Origin: Gordius sp. MW1 | Taxonomy: Eukaryota; Nematomorpha; Gordioida; Gordea; Gordiidae | Assembly (NCBI GenBank): GCA_964036665.1 | Contig: OZ038528.1 | Coordinates: forward strand, 24,105,245-24,169,244 | Length of the DNA stretch: 64,000 bases | Direction: 5' to 3' | Shown here: positions 36,769 to 49,300 of the stretch, one piece after another | Layout: the number at the start of each line of letters is the position of its first letter | How positions within the stretch are numbered: position 1 is the stretch's first letter | Translations under genes and position numbers: made by a program | Notes under the pieces: generated by a model | What the model was told of the DNA's origin: nothing | The model's input: the letters and a program-made list of their open reading frames with translations, nothing else | Databases searched by the model: none

Positions 36769-39700
36769 TTAAGTACTATTAGGACTAGTAGGATTGGTGG
36801 TAGAAGATTTTCTTAGAATGTTGTTGAGTTTAGGAGCATTATTAAAATACAAAGTAGAGAACAGAATAAGCATGTAAAAGATGGCCCATACAATGATTTG
36901 ATCAAATGAATATAAGGACAGGTAAGCAGCACTTAAGACAAGAAAGCATGCATTAATGACATATGCATTTTGTTGAATTTTAAAAATTTCCATGAAGGAA
37001 TGATTCTTGCCAACTTGAATAGCGTTAACTAACAACAGTAAAACCAATATGACTTGAAAAAATAGTTGCACTATCATCAATTCCAAGCTCCTGGGATAAG
37101 CAGAACAATATTTTTGTATTATGGGACTAGTTGGTGATAAAGAATTACTCGCGCAATTCCTCTTGGACTCATTTGTCGGCAGCAATAGTTCTCTCATTTT
37201 AGGCATCGTTTCACCGAATCCAATGCTTATTAAAACAAAAATTACCTTAAGAAATGCATTATAAAGATGTGATAAAATTTATTTACTTGAATGAGGCACA
37301 GTGGATATACGATGTAGCTCACATTGCTTTCTACCCGTTTCTGTCTATATCCTGACATGTTTGGACGAAGCCGGTATTTGACTATTCTTAATTTGCTAAT
37401 CATAACAGCAATTATAACCACAAAGGATTCGAGATAGAGCAACATCCCCAAACTGCATAGAACCACGTTTGGTTTATGGGTAAATACAAAAAGGATAGAT
37501 ACAAAACCAGCTACTATAGCTATGTAATGCGCATTGATCAAGAAACGAATCTCAGCCTTAAAAGCTGGCACGTTGTAATGACGCACATAGAAGTAAATTA
37601 TAGATATTGCCGACGCTAATCCCACACTCGCCCAGATCAATATAAATTTGTACCATCCCCTCGAGCTACGAATAGTTTTGATGGGAATTCTTAGGCATTT
37701 CGTTTTGTCAGCGTTTGGCCAGGTGCTAAAGGGACATGTGCGACATTTAAACGATTCGAATTTTCCCAAACGTACGCCTATTGATCGATATATATCTCTA
37801 ACGGGACAGCAATGGCATGTCCAACAACATATTTTAGAGCTCGTAACTTTAAATTCTCCGCGTTCGCAGCCTTTAGAACAACGTGAAGCCGGTGCAGCCA
37901 CGGCTGATCTATAGGTGTAACTCCTCCACTTAAAATTATCTTTAATCTTGATAAGTCCTTTTGAGCCCAAGGCTTTCGGGTTTTGACCGGTTAAAGGGTA
38001 TGGATCGAATACAGCTACAGTCGGCATACTAAAACTCCCATTGGCGTGTTTTTGAAAATTGGCTATTCGTAACGAGTGACTTACGAATCCATGTTTGTCA
38101 AAAGCTATTTGCCCCGTTCGACCCATCAAGGTTATGTTTTTTATAAAGGGTCCTAAGTCTTGTTGAATAATACACATAACAAGTTCATTACGGGCAAGAT
38201 GTTTTTCGTAATCGGTTATATTAAAAGTTTTTGGTAGCATTAGATTGGACCAAGCCGTTTGACCAGCACATTTTTCCATGAGACTGTCAAGAGAAAATAA
38301 CAAAGTACTAACTGCATCCATACTAAGAGACAGTCTTTTATCCATATCAGCATCGTATTTCTTTAACCGTTCGCCTCTAGAAATATTTCTACTGAAGCTA
38401 GCCTCGTAACCAACGAGATTAGGTCGTCCTTGCAAATTTGATAATTTTTCAAAATTTTCGTAAATATGTTGATACCAGGGATGATGTCCAAATCTTTTAT
38501 AAACATATGGAGATAATACCCAGATACCGTAATCCCTAACGGATTGACTAAATTCGAACACTGCTATTGCCCCGTTTGCAATGGATGTTAAATTCTGTCT
38601 CATAAGCTCATACACGTCAGGCCAAGAATCTGTGGCTATAAATATTAAATTCGGATGAGCGTTTATGCTTTGTATAGTTGTTAGAATGGGGGAATACATG
38701 AAAGGGTTTACAAATAAGAGAACAGCTTGTGGACCTGGAAAAGATGTTATGTTTCTAAATGCTTCAAACAATTCTGGGTCCTGCGCAATATTAGTTTTAT
38801 ATAAAGTGTGTTCTACGGATATGCGAATTTCTGTCAGTATGCATGCGTTTAAGTTGTCAAGTTCTTGGTGTAAATAATTCCTGTACCAGGTATAATAATC
38901 GTCTGTACTGTATATTAAGGAAAACTGGTTCCATTTAAAATATCGAAGCAGGCTCATAATAGCATTTAGATAATTAATTTGATTTGATGTAATGCTGTAC
39001 AAGGTATCGAACCTAAAAATACATTATAAAAAATTTGTAAGCGTTCATCATTGACTTCTCACATAGAGCAACTTGTTAATATTTGTTAAGTATTTACAAT
39101 TTTTAACTAAACGTAATTTAATCGATACTGTCAAATCAAATTTCCATTTTAAATAGCAATAAATCTTGTTGATTAATTTGATGTTGATACCTTGAATGGC
39201 GTAATCCGTAGAAGTTTGATTCAGGTGATATTTCAGGTATGTTGTAAAATGAAAGCAACGGAGCAGTTATGAGAGACTCTTGGCTTGTCAAAGGACCAAC
39301 AACTCCTACGAGATTGATTGTCTTTCGGATTCTTGTGAGAATTATTGCTTGAATCTGTCATTTAAATTTAATAATTAAATTGAAGATTTATATGCTAAAA
39401 TCCTAGCTAAAACTTTATGTGAAATAGCTTGCAATTAAATATCATACATAGGTGAATGATTCAGCAAATTTTAACATTTTTACTATCTAATGCCAACCTT
39501 TTGATTATATTTAATTTACGGATTATTATTTTTATTCCATCATTTTCTAAATATTTTATTAGATACACTGATGTTTATCAATTATGAAAAACTTTAAGTT
39601 TCTTGATTACTTAAGTGCTAGTAAATAGTATATCGATACCTGTGACGTTGCTGGGTTTTCACATGTTGGTAGAACTAAATAGCCAACAGTCAGGTTGTAG

Positions 39701-39951
39701 TATGGCTTGAAATATTGTTGATTTAAATTTTGGATTATGTATATAACGCTGAACGCTTTAAGTATGGAAAAGTCGTTAAGTTCATTTGAGCACATATTCC
39801 CTCTAACCGGACTTCTACTATAAATTCCCATCAAAATTCCTATGTTAAGATCTCCCAAATCCATCATATTAGTAATGGGAAATTGGCGTAATCTCGCAAT
39901 GTTAAATGTTAGCAAACTCAATACAAGAATAATTATGAATAATCTTGTCAT
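36769..39951 (-). CDS. Class C (mGluR-type) G-protein-coupled receptor C
   Basis: Predicted exons on the minus strand: 39640-39951, 39191-39354, 37287-39012 and 36769-37245. GT/AG junctions and phases agree, giving 892 residues. I chose the ATG at 39949-39951 because it begins the hydrophobic signal MTRLFIIILVLSLL. Exon 2 has the VGVVGPLTSQESL block of the ligand-binding domain. Exon 3 has FIATDSWPDVYEL, matching the SDGWAD region of glutamate receptors, then the nine-cysteine domain (CCWTCHCCPVR) and the first membrane segments. Exon 4 completes the seven-helix domain and ends in a Ser/Thr/Asn/Pro tail. The last intron is only 41 bp. Gene and intron positions match gene A, so both come from one ancestor. 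No disabling change was seen; the ligand is unknown. Confidence 0.88.
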
Positions 39952-39972
39952 GGCGGGGTGAAACAGAAGCAA

Positions 39973-41225
39973 AGTTTTTATTATAAGACTATAATTAGGT
40001 TTATATTTTTATTTAATGCAAAAATACAACCATCTATTTTGGTTCATTTACAAGGTCATTGAATTGTAGAGATTGATTAAACTCTAGGGCTTCATTGTCA
40101 TAGGATGCCATTTTAATTAAAGGTGCTCCTTTAAAATAATGTTCCTACTAAGCTTGTTTATTTAACATGTTTTTTTAATTAATTAAAAAGGAATCCTTTG
40201 TTATTATTATATTGGTTGGATTACCTAAAAATACAAGTTTAATTTTCTTTCAATCTTAATTGATTTGCTCAAACTATAAGCATATTTTTTTATATCAAAA
40301 TCAGGTTATATTTTGGCATAAACGACTTAAAATTTTGAAACCTTATGTTAGCAATATACGATGGCTGGCTTCAAGCAGCATTTTTAATCAAGTGAGGTGA
40401 GGTAAACGGCGACTTATATATTTTTCCTGTACCTATATTTCCAGTTCAAACTAAATGGGCAGCTCTATTTTTATAGTTTTCTCCCTTTATACCTCTATAG
40501 ACTAGAGATTTTCATGAACTCGTACCTTTTAAATCTGACTATTATCTATCCACTCAGCTTAGATTTTTTCACTTTCGTTTATCTCCGACTTACACCTTAA
40601 TCAAGCTAATATATATATCCACAACAATTTTTTTTTATCTTACATGAATTAAATAGTAAAATAACAACGGCAATATGTAAAAAAAGGTTTAATTAAGGCC
40701 AAAACATTTTTTAGTATATATTTAGTTTATAAAAATGATTTGCAAAAATATGATATGGTAATTATACAATTAATAAAATTGAAGAGTAGATTTATAGGAT
40801 GTTGTCTCACTCCTTAATAATATCTAGGCACAACTATAACTAGTCAGCTTTAAAAATAAGAATCTTCACACTAATTTATACACTTCAGGCAACTTTCAAT
40901 CCGCAATTATATCAAAAACGCCGTGGCAACATTTTTAAACCTCTTTAGAACTGAGACCATTTAAAAGCGATATTATAGTTTAATAAAATCTTGAACCCCA
41001 AGTGGATGTGAAAAAAGTGGCGGATTGGTGTCAGGTCGAAAACCGGTTGTAAAATCCCCTCCAAAATTATGGTAGATTCTAATAACACTTTACAGCAAGC
41101 TAGGAAGTCCTCCAAAAACGACGTGCACTGCATATTTCGCCAGGCAATATGGAAAATACACTAGGGTTACCGCCTGACTCATAACGAAGGCGATTAAGGA
41201 AATTAGTTGTAGATAGGATGAAAAT
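39973..41225. other. Upstream region of gene C, no feature recognised
   Basis: AT-rich. It may hold the promoter of receptor gene C (minus strand). No shared element with the 5' side of gene A was found by eye. The 62-codon minus frame at 40945-41133 has no recognisable motif. Confidence 0.35.
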
Positions 41226-41688
41226 AAAATGTTAAAAGGTGGGCACGTTGATTGTAAAAAGCATCGAGGTTGAACAAATGCTAAAAAGAAGGAAACACAT
41301 CGCCTGCCTACAAGAGACCAGGTGGAACGGAACCGAATGGGGAGTAGGAGAGGTATCGTAGAAACGGGGTCGGTATCGTTTTAAACGAATCGTTCAAGGA
41401 CAAGGTGGTGGAAGTCAAGCGTTGTTCCGACAGGTTGAGATTGCAGATCAAGGGGGCCTCCTAAAGTGTGCGTATGCTCACCAAATTGGGTGTACGAAAT
41501 CAGAGAAAGACATATTCTTCAATCATTGAAAAAACAAATACAAGGAATAGGACAGGATGAAAGACTAATTATTGAGGTGAATTTCAACGCTCACGTAGGA
41601 AAAGATCGTCTCGGTAATGAACGCAATCATGAAGGCTGAGGGCATGGTCTGAAGAACAAAGGGGAAACACTTTTTAAAGTATCCCAAG

Positions 41689-43125
41689 CAGAGGTCAGAT
41701 TTGTTAGAATTTTTCAGCCCGAACCCGGCCCGGCCCGATTTTATAATTAATCTGCCCGCCCGAGCCCGCCCGAACCCATCTAAGTATCCGCCCGGGCCCG
41801 CCCGAATCGTTAAAGCTGCCCGAATTGCCCGGCCCGAAATATTAAATTTGCCCGTTAGTCCCGAATTTGTGAGGTCGCAAACAGAGGTCGGATTTGTTAA
41901 AATTTTTCTGCCCAACCCCGGCCCGGTCTAAATTTTTAACTAAATTCCCCGCCTGAACCCTTCTAAGTTTCCGCTTAGCCATGCCCAAACCATTAGAGCT
42001 GCCCGGCCTTATTAATAAAATTTGCCCGTGACTAGAATGTGTGTGTTGAGTAGTGTATTGCGAACGAAACGAACAATGAAATGGCTTTGGCTACATAAAT
42101 ATAAATAATCCAATCCTTTCCATAAACGTAGCTGGGTATCTGACTGAATCTGAAAGAAATGGAGTGGGGCAAAGATTTAACATGGGGGGGGGGTGGCAGC
42201 ATTCGCGAACGCGATAAAAATGTAAGAAAATAATTTACTACTACCATAGTAATAGAGTAGCAGTTTAAATCGTTAGATATTATCAATATCATATTACGTC
42301 AGGCGCGTAGCCAGGATTTTCCCTCAGGGGGGGGGGAATTTCCAAAAATTGTTATAACATTTTTATTTCAACGTCAAAATTATAAAATCTGGTATAAAAC
42401 ATATAGAAAGTCATTATAATTAATTAACTTGGTCAGTTACGTTGCACAACTATAAAGTAGAAATCCAAAAAATTTTATAACATTTTTATTTCAACATTAA
42501 AATTATAAAATCTGGTATAAAACATAAAGAAAGTCATTATAGATAATTAACTTGGTCAGTTACGTACAACTATAAAATATAAACTTTAGATCGAAAATAA
42601 TTTTTTCATTAAAAATCTGTGGGGAGGGAATTTCCCGTCCCCCCCCCCGTCATTTACGCCATTAGTTAAAATAATAAATTTTGTCTTTTATCAGTTAAAA
42701 GAAATTTTACATTTATAAATCTATTTATCTTAATCTTAATATATAAATAAATATATTTATTTTAATATATGTTTTTTGATACGTCATTTTATTCTTTTAT
42801 AATATAATATGAAAATTAAAAATTTTTGATCTTGAGATAAACCAGTTAAACTAATTTATTCGAAATAAAATAAAATTTAATTCTGAAGAAGTTAAAATTA
42901 GGATTTAGGACATTATATAAACGTACGATAAGGATTTAAGCGATAGAAAAAAATCTAGTCAAATTTATTATGGCCTAAAATTGTTTATAAGCGAATTTTT
43001 CTTTTTTCGAGGAAAATCAATTTGATAAAATTTTTGGCATGCGCGAATTGCCCGAATCTTATCAGCGTGCCCGCCCGGGCCCGTCCGAAAAGTAAAACTT
43101 AAGACAGTTGCCCGGCCGACCTCTG
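41689..43125. mobile_element. hAT-type non-autonomous element inside the LINE
   Basis: CAGAGGTCAGATTTG at 41689 faces ...CGGCCGACCTCTG ending at 43125. Exact eight-base duplications ATCCCAAG lie at 41681-41688 and 43126-43133. Both ends are dense in CGGGC/GCCCG motifs (41715-41870, 43060-43120), and the left end is internally duplicated (CAGAGGTCGGATTTGTTA at about 41880). No transposase frame. The open frames in the GC-rich end follow from the repeated CCCG motif. Confidence 0.92.
42298..42660. repeat. Nested GTAGCC MITE-like insert with tandem 122 bp repeat
   Basis: Begins GGCGCGTAGCCAGGATTTTC and ends with TTTCCCGTCCCCCCCCCCGTC. Inside, two copies of a unit of about 122 bp (starting near 42343 and 42467, each with ATAAAATCTGGTATAAAACA) lie in tandem. 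It sits inside the 41689-43125 element. Confidence 0.6.
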
Positions 43126-43960
43126 ATCCCAAGCATACGATATGGCGATCGTTAACACCTATTTTCAAAAATGCGAAGATAATATTGTGACTTGACGTGG
43201 AAAGCATTTTAGTCAAATTGACTATTAGCTCATTCGGTGAAAGAATTTATATAGGATTAAGGATTGCAATACCGGGAGAAGAAATCGCCAGGGAGCGTAG
43301 TTCACTTATTTTAGATCTTGAAAGAAAAGTATTTTTGGATAGAAGATCGGTAGACAAAACGATAAATACCATTAAAAAGCCTCTACACTCCTGAGTGCCA
43401 AGAGGTGAAAAAAGGTGAAAGACGCTAACTGCGGACCTAAAGGACTCAATACGGGTTTTAGGACAGATTAAAGGAGGCAAAGCTATGAATAGGAACAATG
43501 GTGATGGGTTAATCGGTTAGGGCTCTCATCGAAATAATAAAATTAATGTAAACGGTGGTATAAATCAAAAAAGTCTGATGAGTAAAAGATGTAGGAGGCG
43601 AAGAGAGCCGAAGGGTCTTTGCTAATGGGGAGAATGCAGCGTATAGCGACATGGCAAACAACTAAAAGGGGACGGCAGGATTATGTAAAAATTGGTCGAG
43701 ATAAGGAAGAAGAAAGGTTGCGATATCGGAGTCCTTAAAATAGTCAAAAACGATAAGGGTTCAAACCTTTATCAAGCCGAAGGAGGTGATGGAAGGGATA
43801 TTTTAAAAAAATTATGAATATTGCAAATGACAGATTCCCTTCACGATATTGAGTCAATATGGTCGAACTTTTTCGAGAGAATGAAGTTAAAAATGAACAA
43901 GATGCAAAAAGGAAAAGCGACGGAATTTGTTGTAACAGTAAACTTATTTGCATGTTATTT

Positions 43961-45152
43961 CATCCACCAGCGCCGCAAATTATTTACATGAAGTAACATT
44001 TACCACCTCTTATTTGCATGTTACCTGAATACGTTGAACTTTTATGTCATTCGGTTATTTTGTGTCTATTTCACAATCCTGTTATACCCCACGTCCCTAT
44101 CCCTACAACTACACGAAGCCCTTTCAAAATTTTGAATTATACCTCTGCCAATTTAACAATTGCCAGCTAGTTATTGGAGGAGATGATAATAATAAAGACA
44201 AAACAATTATACATTATTTAATATAACAAGTGCCTTACTGAGACACATCGAACAGATTATTAAACTATATAATTAAGCAATATATTATTTCATTATGAGA
44301 CCTAAAAACTTAAATTCGCCCAATTTATAATAAATATTCTTTTTGCAAATCATTCTATAATATTTATATTCACAAATAATCGCAACGCAAATATAGTAAA
44401 CTCAGGAGAGCCATCATGACTGTTAGGTTGGTGTTTAGTGGATAACGACGGTGAGAAAATTTGAAATTTATATTTAATAAAATATTGAAACGAGTTGTGA
44501 TTCTAGCATCGTTTCGTGGAAGGATGTGGAAGCCCCATTTTAGAAAACGTTATCTGAGAGTGGTCAAATCCTATATTAAATATAAGCTATTAATTTAACG
44601 AATTTAATAAGTGAGAGATAAATAACTTGGAAGAACAAAGCGTCAAAGTATAAACTAATTTATATAAATCCTCTAAATAATTTATATATATATCATTAAA
44701 AGGATATTGAATAGATAGGTAAGGAACGTGATAATTATAAGTTCTTTATTAACTATTAAAGTCAGGAGAGGGAATGCAAAATGGTAAACAAAGAAAAAAA
44801 AGGCTATATGTATATGAAACTTGACTTTGGCTTACAATATTAAAACATATAATTATAGCAATAATAAAATCTGTAGATAATAATCTATAAAAAAGTTGTT
44901 AAACTATTTGTTTTTACGTATTCACATACATGACAATGATATTCGAAAACCTATATTCAAATTTTTCAAAAAGAAAATAACACATCTACCAAAGGGCTAA
45001 AATTACCATAATCGTTTATAGACTTCAGAGATTACATATCTTGCAAAACTAGTTTATAGACTAATAAAAAATGCCATTTGGAAAAAACCAAACGATTTAT
45101 ATGGGGCCACGTGATAATGACGTGCCAATTCAGAAACTGTGATAAGCTTAAT
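43961..45152. other. AT-rich DNA, nothing recognised
   Basis: No motif-bearing frame, RNA gene or shared repeat was identified. Confidence 0.4.
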
Positions 45153-45317
45153 TGGCTTAGCCAGGATTGGATTTAGAGAAGGGGGGGGCAATAATGAATT
45201 AGGGAGAAGCAAAATGATAATTTTTAGTAATTTTAACCATAATTAGGTTAAATTTTGAAAAACTTTTGGATTTAGAGGGGGAAGCCTCTTCTCCCTGCTA
45301 CCCACTGGCTACGCCCA
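45153..45317. mobile_element. 'GTAGCC' MITE
   Basis: Starts TGGCTTAGCCAGGATTGGAT and ends CACTGGCTACGCCCA. The central TTTTAACCATAATTAGGTTA segment aligns with sister copies at 11096, 53773 and 62543. Confidence 0.7.
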
Positions 45318-46243
45318 TTTTAGTTATTGATACTCTTGTCAAGATATTTTTAGTAATTTTTGAATCATCGGTTACGAATACTTAAGTTTATGATTGCTTC
45401 TATCAGTCGTATAGGCAATGTGTTTCAAATAGCCTAATGGCCTCAAAATCTATTTTCTTTGCATGCAAAAACATTATATACATATAACTCAAAATCATAG
45501 GAGGAAGTAAGTAACGAGCCTAAAAAATGACCATTTTCAAATTCTTCTATTTTATTTTTTTCGAAGCATTTTAATGTGAATGGTAATTTATTTTCGTTAA
45601 ACCTAAAAAACAGTTGCTTTATAATTTTTATTAGATATATGATGTCCTTGACAAAAATAAAACAGCATTTCGATTTTTATAAATAGTCACTGGGTATAGT
45701 AAAATGCATGAAGTTTTTTAAAACTATGTATAATTAAATGTTTTTTATACAAACTTATATAAGGCCTTAATAAACTTATAATTAAAAACTGGGAATCGTT
45801 TCTTTATGTGTAAAGTTATGAACATTTTATGCGAAGGATTGAGATTTTAACAAGTACTCTCGAAGGTTAAAAAAGGTGTTTGTGAGGAAATTAAAACCAT
45901 TTCTAGTTTGGCTAATCTAAATAAATTGGAGGCGTTATTATTTATTTTTAATTTACTAAAAAGGTTTTTAAACGTTTTAATTTTATTTTTGTTAAATCCC
46001 CCATTATTCCCCGTTCATTTATATAAAGTGAAAATAATTTTTAGATAAATTACATTAAGAAACTTAAAAAGTGCAATGACCTATCATTTTACCTTTATTT
46101 GCTTCACACCTTTCCTCCATAAATTTTAAAGATAGTAAATTTCAAAAAAAATCATTTTTTTTTATTAATTTTAGTATTATGAGTGCGTGGTTAACACTTG
46201 TGACTTCTAAGACTGACATTGCTAGTTAATCTCGCTTCAATAC
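45318..46243. other. AT-rich DNA downstream of the Dab-like gene
   Basis: Nothing recognised. It may include transcription termination sequences of the minus-strand gene that ends at 46377. Confidence 0.35.
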
Positions 46244-46360
46244 TGAATTTATTTTTTAACAATGAATCCATTACTGAGCAAAAAATTACTAAACAACATT
46301 AGAATAAAAAACTGAATAATTCAATCAAAATACTGAGCGTTTCAATATTATACTAAGCAC
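46244..46360 (-). repeat. GCTCAGTA-type motif cluster (3' UTR side)
   Basis: On the + strand TACTGAGC-like motifs occur at about 46271, 46330 and 46351, with weaker copies between. The cluster begins within 20 bases of the Dab-like stop codon. It matches clusters at 51419-51580 and 52300-52446. Confidence 0.55.
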
Positions 46361-46376
46361 AATAAATTGTTCTCAT

Positions 46377-49300
46377 TCAGTATTGGGGGGGGGGGGAGAG
46401 GGGCGGAGAAACTAACCGAACGTCGGGGAGGTCGAAAGCGAATTCGGCGTCCGAGGGGACGGGAGATGATGACGTCATCGATGACGTTCCCGACAACGAC
46501 GGACGACGCCGATTGGCTAAGGTCGGAGCCAAGGCTTCGTCGAACGAACCCAGGGAAGATGACGAAGAATTGGCGTTCCCCAAGTTGTCGAAATTGGAAC
46601 ACGTGACGCCCCAATCACGTGATGATGACGCGATTATTCTATCGTCTGCTCTGTAAAAATATAAAAATTAGTATTTATAGCCTAATGTATGGAAAAAGTA
46701 TATTATTAATTAAATATACACGTTTTATGAAGAGGTATGAAATAATTTTGTAACGTTTCATTGATATAGAACTTAAGGCGAGAATAATTTGCGTTGTGCT
46801 ATGCAATATAAGGTACCATTAATGGTATCTAAATTTGAATCACAATAGGGACATTCCATGTCAAATCGCCACGTTTTCGGCCGACCCCCTCAGAATTTTA
46901 TAAAATTTGGTGGAAATGTTAAAACTAGTAAAATTATTAATTTCCGAAAATTTTAGCTCATTTGGGCCACTACTTTTCTAGTTGTGTGCTCTCAAAGGTC
47001 GAAAATCGGCCATTCAAAAAATCGGGTTGTGACGCTATAGGGACATTCCATGTCAAATCGATCATAAAAAGGCGTTTTTCGGCCGACCCCCTCAGAATTT
47101 TATAAAATTTGGTGGAAATGTTAAAACTAGTAAAATTATTAATTTTCGAAAATTTTAGCTCATTTGGGCCACTACTTTTCGAGTTATGGGCGCTCAAAGG
47201 TCGAAAATCGGCCATTTAAAAAATCGGGTTGTGACGCTATATTCAATAAAATTCATAAGTTATTGGCCCCCAAATCATAGAATCTTGTTGTAGTAATAGG
47301 TAAGACCTATCTCCATAGGGAAAAAATCCAAAAAAAAATTTTTGTCGATTGGTCATCTCATAATGGCCGAAATGGCCAATATGGCATAACTACTGTTGAA
47401 CCCTCTCAAACCGTTTCAAATTTGAGACAAATGTTTTATACTACCTATTAATCAAATTAAATAAAAGAGAAAGTTGGGCGGCCATCTTGAAGTGGTCATA
47501 AATTGCTAGAAACGGTATTTTATTTATTTGGCGCCAAAATGACCCTCTAAAATTGGTTTTATTACTCATTTAGCCATCTTATAATATTATTATATCTATT
47601 ATACAAATATTTTTGCTATAAATTAACACCCCAACCCCCCCCCCCCTTTAATCTTAAATCAAAATAGCGAGTAATTTTTTTCCACAAATTATTTTATTGT
47701 AATTTGGAAACAGGCTCGTGAAATAGATAATAAAATCGTCAGGATTATTGAATATAGGCTTTAAAATTGCCTTATCAACACAGATTGATTTCTTTTTTGG
47801 CGCGTATGAATTAATTTGTATGACCTCTAGCGCGAATTTTAAATGATGTCGAATTCTTTTAATAAAATTACTTTATCGTTTAATTTTACTATCAACTAAT
47901 TATCCCCTAGACGTTCGAAATTTTGAATCTAATTTATAATAAAAATTAAGACGATGAAAAAATAATAGTTAGTTTGCTTAACCCATGCGAACCCTTTCGC
48001 TTTCTTAGATAAATTTCACAAAATATCTCTAAAGAAATGGGATATATTAAAAATTGTATCACCTTTAACCTCAACCGGAGAACTTATACCTTATTTAAAA
48101 CGAAATGCTTGATGCGACACTAAAACATATTGCCTTACCTAAAATATACTTCAGATATGTTAAATTAATTTTTTATATGCGCTTGAAGACATGCCCTCCG
48201 TCATACTTTTTTTTAATACTTTTACATATCGAATAACAAACAATGAATATATACTTTGAAATAAATTATTATTTAAGGTGATTTTTCAAAGCTGTTTCTA
48301 TTTCAAAATTCGAAGAAAAATCACTCCCTATTTTGATTGTAATTTATAGGAAATATGGGGGGGGGGGGGGGGTTGGGGTGTTAATTTATAGCAAAAATAT
48401 TTGTATAATAGATATAATAATATTATAAGATATCTAAATGAGTAATAAAACCAATTTTAGAGGGTCATTTTGTCACCAAATAAATAAAATACCGTTTCTA
48501 GCAATTTATGACCACTTCAAGATGGCCGCCCAACTTTCTCTTTTATTTAATTTGATTAATAGGTAGTATAAAACATTTGTCTCAAATTTGAAACGGTTTA
48601 AGAGGGTTCAACAGTAGTTATGCCATATTGGCCATTTCGGCCATTATGAGATGACCAATCGACAAAAAATTTTTTTTGGATTTTTTCCCTATGGAGATAG
48701 GTCTTACCTATTACTACAACAAGATTCTATGATTTGGGGGCCAATAATTTATGAATTTTATTGAATATAGCGTCACAACCCGATTTTTTGAATGGCCGAT
48801 TTTCGACCTTTGAGCGCCCACAACTCGAAAAGTAGTGGCCCAAATGAGCTAAAATTTTCGGAAATTAATAATTTTACTAGTTTTAACATTTCCACCAAAT
48901 TTTATAAAATTCTGAGGGGGTCGGCCGAAAACGTGGCGATTTGACATGGAATGTCCCTATATTAAATAAAATTCATAAATTATTGGCCCCCAAATCATAG
49001 AATCTTGTTGTAGTAATAGGTAAGACCTATCTCCATAGGGAAAAAATCCAAAAAAAATTTTTTGTCGATTGGTCATCTCATAATGGCCGAAATGGCCAAT
49101 ATGGCATAACTACTGTTGAACTCTCTCAAACCGTTTCAAATTTGAGACAAATGTTTTATACTACCTATTAACCAAATTAAATAAAAGAGAAAGTTGGGCG
49201 GCCATCTTGAAGTGGTCATAAATTGCTAGAAACGGTATTTTATTTATTTGGTGCCAAAATGACCCTCTAAAATTGGTTTTATTACTCATTTAGCCATCTT

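Larger units (their letters stand above)
41228..43960 (+). pseudogene. RTE/BovB-type LINE relic, endonuclease and linker
   Basis: Frames at 41270-41340 read MLKRRKHIACLQETRWNGTE, the first block of an apurinic/apyrimidinic-type endonuclease. They are followed by NESFKDKVVEVKR, an AHQIGCTKSEKDIF segment and FNAHVGKDRLGN (catalytic Asn/His region), then GLKNKGETLF. After the insertion at 41689-43125 the text resumes with AYDMAIVNTYF. Scattered frames to about 43950 resemble the linker before the reverse transcriptase. Many frameshifts; the reverse transcriptase core is absent. The element was cut into two pieces by a hAT insertion. Confidence 0.75.

Noticed and set aside
42032-42292. Hydrophobic minus-strand frame
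   Set aside because: Within the non-autonomous hAT element, no motif, AT-driven composition.
46367-46606. Plus-strand and alternative minus-strand frames over the GC-rich block
   Set aside because: Only one minus frame continues the Dab-like protein in phase from a good splice acceptor; the others are shadows.
46970-47215. Open frame in the A block (also at 50514-50696)
   Set aside because: It lies in the repeated end sequence of the palindrome and has no domain-like features; probably chance conservation with the repeat.
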